From JAAXHH01 sp965248395 (GTDB lineage Bacteria; JAAXHH01): a DNA stretch of 64,000 bases. Location of the stretch: the NCBI GenBank assembly GCA_965248395.1, contig OZ252103.1, forward strand, positions 2,542,001-2,606,000, read 5' to 3'. A program made the translations under genes and the position numbers. The notes below the pieces were generated by a model that saw nothing but the letters and a program-made list of their open reading frames with translations, searched no databases and was not told the origin of the DNA. Below are positions 59,327 through 64,000 of this stretch, in pieces. Each line of letters opens with the position of its first letter. Within the stretch, counting starts at the first letter, position 1.

Positions 59327-61573
59327 TTAGTTAAGTATCTTCGCGATATCTTCGTTTCCGGCTTTCTGCGCCCGGGCGAGGGGAGTCGCCCATTCCGCGC
59401 CTCCGCCCCTGGGATCCGCGCCTCGCTCAAGCAGAAAAACCACCATGTCCCTGTGCCCCCAGCGCGCGGCCCATCCCAACGGAGTCGAGCACCACTCATC
59501 ATCGATAGATTCTATGGCCGCGCCGCGATCCAGCAACAGGGCGGCCTTATCCACGTCTCCGATCGCGGCCAGCTTGTGCAGGTAGTTAACCCCATGCCAG
59601 TTCGCGTTGTTGGGATCGGCGCCATGATCGAAGAACAGGTTCAGCATTTCCAGGATATCGTCGTGCGTATCCTGGGGTTTCCATTTCAGTTTCCATCCCT
59701 TGCACCGCCGGAAAGCGTATCCCATGTAATTGTTGGCGTACCAAGGGCGGTTCAGTTCGGCGCCCGCTCGGATCAGCATTTCGATGATCTCCTTGCGGGC
59801 GAACCCCGCCGCCATGCACAGCACCCCGTAGTCCCCGCCGTAGTTGGCCAGACCGGGATCCGCTGCAAGCAACTCACCCACGACCGGAATATCGTCCAGC
59901 AATACGTACATCCCGATATCGGCTGAAGCTCCATGTTGGTAGAGCAGGTTGATCATCTCCTCGTTTTTATCCTGGCCGAGGGCCTGGGTCAGGGGATTGC
60001 CGCTCGATTCCACCGGCGCATTGGGGTCGGCCCCGAGATCGAGCAGGAGTTTCGCCGTTTCCAAATGATCTCCCGCCACGGCTTCGTACAATGCGTGACC
60101 GCGTGGCGCATTGTATTCCGGAGCATTGGGGTCCGCCCCGTGGTCCAGCAGAAGTTGTACGATGTCTGTGTATCCCTGACCAGCCGCACTGAACAGGGGC
60201 GAGAACCCGCAGGTGTCCTGATCATTTGCAGCGTTTCGATCCCGCGCGAGAAGTTCACGCACACGCCTTTCGTCTCCAAGGGCGCATGCAACCGTCATGC
60301 TGTATTCCGCTCCTCTTGCAATCAGGTATCCAGTCAATAGCGGGTTGCTGCGTCCCTGACTTTTCCTGGCACGAAACACGGCCAGGTGCAGTGGCTTGCA
60401 CCTATCCCAACGGACTGGATCCGGTTCGGCGCCTTTATCCAGAAGCAGGGCCGTCATTTCCAGGTTGTATTCCTCCACGGCCACGTGCAGCGGCCGGTTG
60501 CCCCGTTCATCTCCGGCATTTACAAGCTCCGGCGAGGTATCGAAAAACGCCCGGGCTTCTTCCAGGTCGTCCTCCCGAACGATCTCGCAGGCGCGCTGGC
60601 CAACTGGAGGAGCTTCGTATCTTTTCGCAATCGCCTCCGTCAGCAGACTGGATATTTCGTCGTATCCACGGTCCCGGGCCCGTTCCAGCGGCGGTACATG
60701 GTACTCGAGTCCCGATGCCGCAGCGGGAGCCGCACCCTGGTCGAGCAATACGCGAACCGCTTCCGTGTGCCCTTCCCTGACGGCGAAGTGGAGCGGCTGG
60801 TAGTACGCCCAGTTGCAGTTTGCCAGCCCGGGCTCTGCCTTTAATAGATTCTTGATCCTGGAGAGATCTCCTTCCGCCGAAGCCAGCAGCATCTCCCACA
60901 CCTTGTCCGGCTCGCCGTCCATGAAATGACCTTGCTCGCTCGTGAAATCGGGTCGAATCCATTTCATCACTCTATCTCCGAATTTACCGTCCGAGGACGG
61001 CGCATAGTGGTTCAAGTCATCAGAAAGGACGCGGAGCAGCGCAGGTTTCAACTTCCGTCGCGCTTCATACAGCCTCTTGCGTACTGTGCCCGCGTTTAAA
61101 TCCATAAAGCCTGCGATTTCAGATGGGGAATAGTCGCCAATATAACGCAGTAACGTAACTTCCCTCAACGAATCCGGCAGCGCGTCAATCGCCGCACGGA
61201 CCCTGGCGGCGATATCTACACGGGAAACCTGATCCAGGGGACTTTCGTCCGTTGAATGGATGTCATCCCTCAATGGCTCGAAAACCTGGACTCGGCTTCG
61301 TTGGAACCGGTAACACTGCCATTGCACGATGCGACGCAGCCAGGCTGGAAACGAGTCGGGCTCACGCAGCGATTTTATGTTCTGCCAGGCCGCTACAAAA
61401 CCTTCCTGCGTTGCATCCTCCGCAATATGACGTTCGCCGAGGAGGCTCAGCGCGTAACCGAACGCCATGTCCTGGAAGTACATTACCAGCTTGCCGAATG
61501 CAAGGCTACGATCCATATCCGGCACCGAAAGGTCTGATGATATCCGGATGCACTTCTTGAGTTCTTCAGTCAT
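59327..61573 (-). CDS. ECF sigma factor fused to a long ankyrin-repeat domain
   Basis: 748 residues. The first 180 form an ECF-type sigma-70 factor: region 2 at about 25-90 (MAFGYALSLLGERHIAEDATQEGFVAAWQNI) and region 4 at about 130-178 (ALPDSLREVTLLRYIGDYSPSEIAGFM, TVRKRLYEARRKLKP). A short linker leads to about fifteen ankyrin repeats to the C-terminus, for example QPLHFAVREGHTEAVRVLLDQGA and SPLFSAAGQGYTDIVQLLLDHGADPN. The ankyrin part probably senses or binds a protein and so controls the sigma part, replacing the usual anti-sigma partner. No anti-sigma gene adjoins. The upstream 200 bp is AT-rich. The ankyrin gene at 58546 follows in the same operon. The fusion is continuous, with no stop or frame change between the two parts. 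Confidence 0.9.
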   Translation of the reverse strand: MTEELKKCIRISSDLSVPDMDRSLAFGKLVMYFQDMAFGYALSLLGERHIAEDATQEGFVAAWQNIKSLREPDSFPAWLRRIVQWQCYRFQRSRVQVFEPLRDDIHSTDESPLDQVSRVDIAARVRAAIDALPDSLREVTLLRYIGDYSPSEIAGFMDLNAGTVRKRLYEARRKLKPALLRVLSDDLNHYAPSSDGKFGDRVMKWIRPDFTSEQGHFMDGEPDKVWEMLLASAEGDLSRIKNLLKAEPGLANCNWAYYQPLHFAVREGHTEAVRVLLDQGAAPAAASGLEYHVPPLERARDRGYDEISSLLTEAIAKRYEAPPVGQRACEIVREDDLEEARAFFDTSPELVNAGDERGNRPLHVAVEEYNLEMTALLLDKGAEPDPVRWDRCKPLHLAVFRARKSQGRSNPLLTGYLIARGAEYSMTVACALGDERRVRELLARDRNAANDQDTCGFSPLFSAAGQGYTDIVQLLLDHGADPNAPEYNAPRGHALYEAVAGDHLETAKLLLDLGADPNAPVESSGNPLTQALGQDKNEEMINLLYQHGASADIGMYVLLDDIPVVGELLAADPGLANYGGDYGVLCMAAGFARKEIIEMLIRAGAELNRPWYANNYMGYAFRRCKGWKLKWKPQDTHDDILEMLNLFFDHGADPNNANWHGVNYLHKLAAIGDVDKAALLLDRGAAIESIDDEWCSTPLGWAARWGHRDMVVFLLERGADPRGGGAEWATPLARAQKAGNEDIAKILN

Positions 61574-61775
61574 AAATTAACGTTTATATTAGTCTGCCAA
61601 CATATTCGTTTGCAGTCGTTATACATTAGTACTGTTTTCAAGGTCTGCCGTTACAATTTAAATCAGATTCCAGTGCTGGAAACCGGCTCAGAGCGAAACC
61701 GGTCGACCTGCGGTTGAGTCGTGGAGAGTGATCTACCTCATGCCACACCAGGCGCTGGAGAAAAGGAAGCGTGCG

Positions 61776-62168
61776 ATGAATGACTGCAAGGTAACCGAAC
61801 TCAGGACCTTCGTCCCGTCCAGGGACTATGTTACTTCAACCAGTTTCTACGAGGATCTCGGATTCGAGGTGGTGTGGGCCGAGGACGAAGTCAAGGAATT
61901 GCGTATCGAAGGGTTCAGCTTCCTTCTGCAGAACTACAATCAGAAGGATTGGGCGGAGAACTTCATGATGCAGCTGAAAGTGACGGATCTGGACGCGTGG
62001 TGGCGTCACATCGTGGACGCCCGTCTCGTCGATCGGTATGCCGGTGTCCGGGCGAAAGAACCGCAGGAGTATCCATGGGGATTACGTCAAATCCACCTGA
62101 TCGACCCGGCTGGAGTGCTCTGGCACATCGTGCAGGACCGGGTCAGTTCTGAACATAAATTCGTCTGA
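61776..62168 (+). CDS. VOC-like (glyoxalase/bleomycin-resistance type) protein
   Basis: About 130 residues from the ATG at 61776, which follows AGGAAG. VTELRTFVPSRDYVTSTSFYEDLGFEVVW is the first VOC half, FMMQLKVTDLDAWWRHIVDA and GLRQIHLIDPAGVLWHIVQD the second. The frame is open to 61728, but the added residues are not family-like. It converges with alkA; the two stops are adjacent with no gap (62168/62169). Substrate unknown. Confidence 0.83.
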   Translation: MNDCKVTELRTFVPSRDYVTSTSFYEDLGFEVVWAEDEVKELRIEGFSFLLQNYNQKDWAENFMMQLKVTDLDAWWRHIVDARLVDRYAGVRAKEPQEYPWGLRQIHLIDPAGVLWHIVQDRVSSEHKFV

Positions 62169-63083
62169 TCAAGTCCCACCGGAACCGTAATCTACCAGGA
62201 GGTACTGTACGGCCAGGTTCGTATAGTCTCCCCACCTGGCGGCGAAATCCCGAATGCGTTCCTCGGATACACGCTCACCATCAAAGTAGTGCCGCTCAAT
62301 GGAACGCTTTACCGCAAGGTCGCCCGCGGCGATGGCGTGGCCTCTTCCCAGGTAACGTGCAAGGAACCAGTCCGCCGTCCATCGCCCTATTCCCACCAGG
62401 GCAGTCAGTTTCTCCTGAACCGAGGCGTCGTCCAGTTCGGCCAGACGATCCAGGTCTATTTCGCCGGACCGGATGGCTTGAGCCAGGTTCAGGATATATC
62501 GTTCCTTCTGCCTGGAGAACTGCAGGGGCAAAAGGTCTCCCGGCTGCAGATCCGCCAGGATCTCGGGGGTCGGGAAGGCAAAGTATTCTTCACCATCGAC
62601 TTGCAGTTTCTCCCCGTACTCGGCCACTAATCGGCCGCGCACCGTGTAAGCGAATCCGAGGTTGATCTGCTGGGCCGTGATGGATGCGACAAGCATCTCG
62701 AAGGGGTCGACCTGCAGATTTGGCCTGAGACCCTGGTGAGCCCGGATCGACGCGGATAGCACCGGGTCACCCGATGCGAATGCGTAGAATTCCTTCAGCG
62801 GAAAGGACAGGCCCAGGATCTTCTTCGCTGCCATGAGTGCAGCGTCGATAACCGATCGGGCCGACTCACTCGCCGTATCATTCGATTTCAAAGCCAGTTC
62901 GATCTTCTTTCCGGATCGATACAACTCAAACAGGCAGGGTGACTTCGGCATTCGAACGACTTTGCGGAACACGCCGTCCTGAAAGCTGTTGGCGAGGTCG
63001 CTGCCATACCGCTGGTAACGATCCAGGGTAGCCTCGAAGTCGATGATCGTACCTTCATCCGCAACTGTGAAAACCGCGGTCAT
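62169..63083 (-). CDS. DNA-3-methyladenine glycosylase, AlkA type
   Basis: Removes alkylated purines from DNA in base-excision repair. The 304-residue protein has an N-terminal AlkA-like domain, then the HhH-GPD fold: PFEMLVASITAQQINLGFAYTVRGRL, the helix-hairpin-helix KLTALVGIGRWTADWFLARYLG, and the catalytic Asp D255 in AAGDLAVKR. The C-terminal WGDYTNLAVQYLLVDY is typical of the family. Usual AlkA proteins are 280-300 residues. It lies between two VOC genes; the one downstream is convergent and the one upstream (63162) is on the same strand with a 78-bp gap. Confidence 0.93.
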   Translation of the reverse strand: MTAVFTVADEGTIIDFEATLDRYQRYGSDLANSFQDGVFRKVVRMPKSPCLFELYRSGKKIELALKSNDTASESARSVIDAALMAAKKILGLSFPLKEFYAFASGDPVLSASIRAHQGLRPNLQVDPFEMLVASITAQQINLGFAYTVRGRLVAEYGEKLQVDGEEYFAFPTPEILADLQPGDLLPLQFSRQKERYILNLAQAIRSGEIDLDRLAELDDASVQEKLTALVGIGRWTADWFLARYLGRGHAIAAGDLAVKRSIERHYFDGERVSEERIRDFAARWGDYTNLAVQYLLVDYGSGGT

Positions 63084-63161
63084 GTAGTCTGACTATCCTT
63101 TGTCCAGCGGGTCGGCGCGCTGATAAACCAGGTGTCCGGATCCGGCGTTAAAGCTACCCTA

Positions 63162-63515
63162 TCAGGATTCCAGGGACTTCCAGAGTCCGACGCAGGTTCC
63201 CTCGTTGTCCGATATCCAGGCGAAATGTCCCATGCCCGGCACCTCGGTGGGAGGTACCACTGAAGATCCGCCCAGTTCTTCGGCCTTCGCAACGTATGCT
63301 TCGAGGTCGTCGACCAGCACATAGATCAGCGTGTAGTTGTGCGGCTCATGCCCAAGCGCTGAAATATGCCCCCCGATACCCGTTTCATCCTCTGGAATAA
63401 CCATGGATGCATGCTCATGGGACTCCATTTTCCAGTCGAAAAGGCTGCTGTAGAAGTTCTGGGTTTCTGCACGATTCCTGCAGCCGATCTCGAAATGTAC
63501 GACGGGATTAGCCAT
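63162..63515 (-). CDS. VOC-family protein
   Basis: A 117-residue VOC protein: VVHFEIGCRNRAETQNFYSSLFDWKMESH, GIGGHISALGHEPHNYTLIYVLVDDLEAYVAKAEELGG, then GMGHFAWISDNEGTCVGLW. The metal positions (His in VVHFE, Glu near the end) are as in small glyoxalase-like proteins. The ATG start has AGGGAG about 7 bases upstream. It lies upstream of alkA on the same strand. Substrate unknown. Confidence 0.9.
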   Translation of the reverse strand: MANPVVHFEIGCRNRAETQNFYSSLFDWKMESHEHASMVIPEDETGIGGHISALGHEPHNYTLIYVLVDDLEAYVAKAEELGGSSVVPPTEVPGMGHFAWISDNEGTCVGLWKSLES

Positions 63516-63590
63516 GGTTATTCTCCCTTGTGCTGGTGCAATGGTTAAAGACTGCGATCCACTTGTGGTGCGTAGTTCAACTGTTGCGGG

Positions 63591-64000
63591 TTATCTTCTG
63601 TACCTGTCGTTAAGCCCCTGCCCGGCGAGGATCATGGGCATGATCTTCTCCAGGCGCTTGTTTCTGGTGTCTTCTCGCCTGGCTTCGGCGATGTATTCCG
63701 CGTACTCCCTCCTTTTCCCCGGGGAGAGCGCGTCGAACTGTTCACCGGCCTTTTTGTTTGCGGCCAGCGCAGCGGCCAGTGACTCGTGAATCTCAAGAGG
63801 CTTTTTCCGGTCGGCCTTGATCTCCCTTCCCTGTCTCTGGTTTTCGATGGCTTCTTCTACGTAGGCCCGCAACAGGTCTTTATTGATTTCACCCTCGTTT
63901 TTAAACCGCCACTGCCGCATGGCCTTTGTCCTACCCTCCTGCGCGTTGACCAGCACGCCGTGTTCGTCGCGCAGCAGCGCACCCTGAAAGAACCACACGC
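63591..64000 (-). CDS. DUF1801/YdeI-type protein, 5' end outside the window
   Basis: The frame runs from the window edge to a stop at 63591, so the N-terminus is missing. The visible 136 residues include VWFFQGALLRDEHGVLVNAQEGRTKAMRQWRF, typical of DUF1801 (YdhG-like) proteins, and a C-terminal YdeI-type block (LAANKKAGEQFDALSPGKRREYAEYIAEARREDTRNKRLEKIM). The combination is common in environmental bacteria. Function is unknown; YdeI has been linked to stress resistance in some species. The VOC gene lies 75 bp downstream on the same strand. Confidence 0.78.
   Translation of the reverse strand, partial: VWFFQGALLRDEHGVLVNAQEGRTKAMRQWRFKNEGEINKDLLRAYVEEAIENQRQGREIKADRKKPLEIHESLAAALAANKKAGEQFDALSPGKRREYAEYIAEARREDTRNKRLEKIMPMILAGQGLNDRYRR

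Overview
The window looks like a piece of chromosome from an uncultured, GC-rich, probably Gram-negative bacterium. Evidence for an outer membrane is a DUF481-type outer-membrane protein, lipoproteins, a HlyD-type adaptor and a barrel-like C-terminal domain. The gene mix (sulfatase, phytanoyl-CoA dioxygenase, Gfo/Idh/MocA and Ldh-type oxidoreductases, a DUF4416 protein, UVR-motif proteins, plant-type LRR lipoprotein, ankyrin proteins) recalls environmental FCB-group or Latescibacterota-like genomes. That placement is inference from gene content, not a marker-gene result. No phage, IS element, CRISPR array or rRNA was seen.

Layout. 0-3.4 kb: end of an unrecognised gene, a sulfatase, a serine/threonine dehydratase-like PLP gene cut by an in-frame TAA, and a SnoaL-like protein. 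3.6-9.7 kb: a D-threonine aldolase/D-serine dehydratase-type enzyme, a nuclease-UvrD helicase fusion, aldose 1-epimerase, and an SDR. 10-15.9 kb: a Tat-exported molybdopterin protein, then dTDP-glucose dehydratase, glycosyltransferase and UppP (envelope polysaccharide), a UVR protein and an MFS transporter. 15.9-21.5 kb: SDR, DUF4416, bifunctional-nuclease-UVR protein, ECF S-component-like protein, an odd enolase-superfamily enzyme and mannonate dehydratase (hexuronate catabolism). 21.6-24.4 kb: smpB with a membrane protein, lipoprotein and cupin, then tRNA-Leu(CAG) with a clear promoter and terminator. 24.4-34 kb: ART-like small protein, plant-type LRR lipoprotein, MFS, hydrolase, and an ABC/FtsX/HlyD exporter. 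34-43.2 kb: carbohydrate-related genes and two class V aminotransferase-fold enzymes. 43.3-48.2 kb: a very GC-rich LRR/Calx-beta surface protein with a lost C-terminus, and a gene-poor stretch. 48.2-53.2 kb: a five-gene catabolic operon (two Gfo/Idh/MocA, methyltransferase, HpcH aldolase, Ldh). 53.4-64 kb: outer-membrane protein, VOC proteins, PhyH, DinB, an ankyrin cluster headed by an ECF sigma-ankyrin fusion, a decayed BNR-repeat gene, AlkA and a DUF1801/YdeI-type protein.

The most striking observation is in the 48-53 kb operon. The methyltransferase reading frame (51389-52132, minus) is intact except for two adjacent in-frame TGA codons at residues 98-99. A perfect 7-bp hairpin with a GGG loop starts within the bacterial SECIS spacing range just downstream. 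This is a candidate tandem-selenocysteine protein. No selenocysteine machinery is visible in the window, so it remains a hypothesis. TGA is an ordinary stop elsewhere here, for example in the ATGA overlaps of the smpB operon.

Other points worth attention are the ECF sigma-ankyrin fusion, the nuclease-helicase fusion, the enolase-superfamily protein lacking its usual third metal ligand, and several genes caught in decay.
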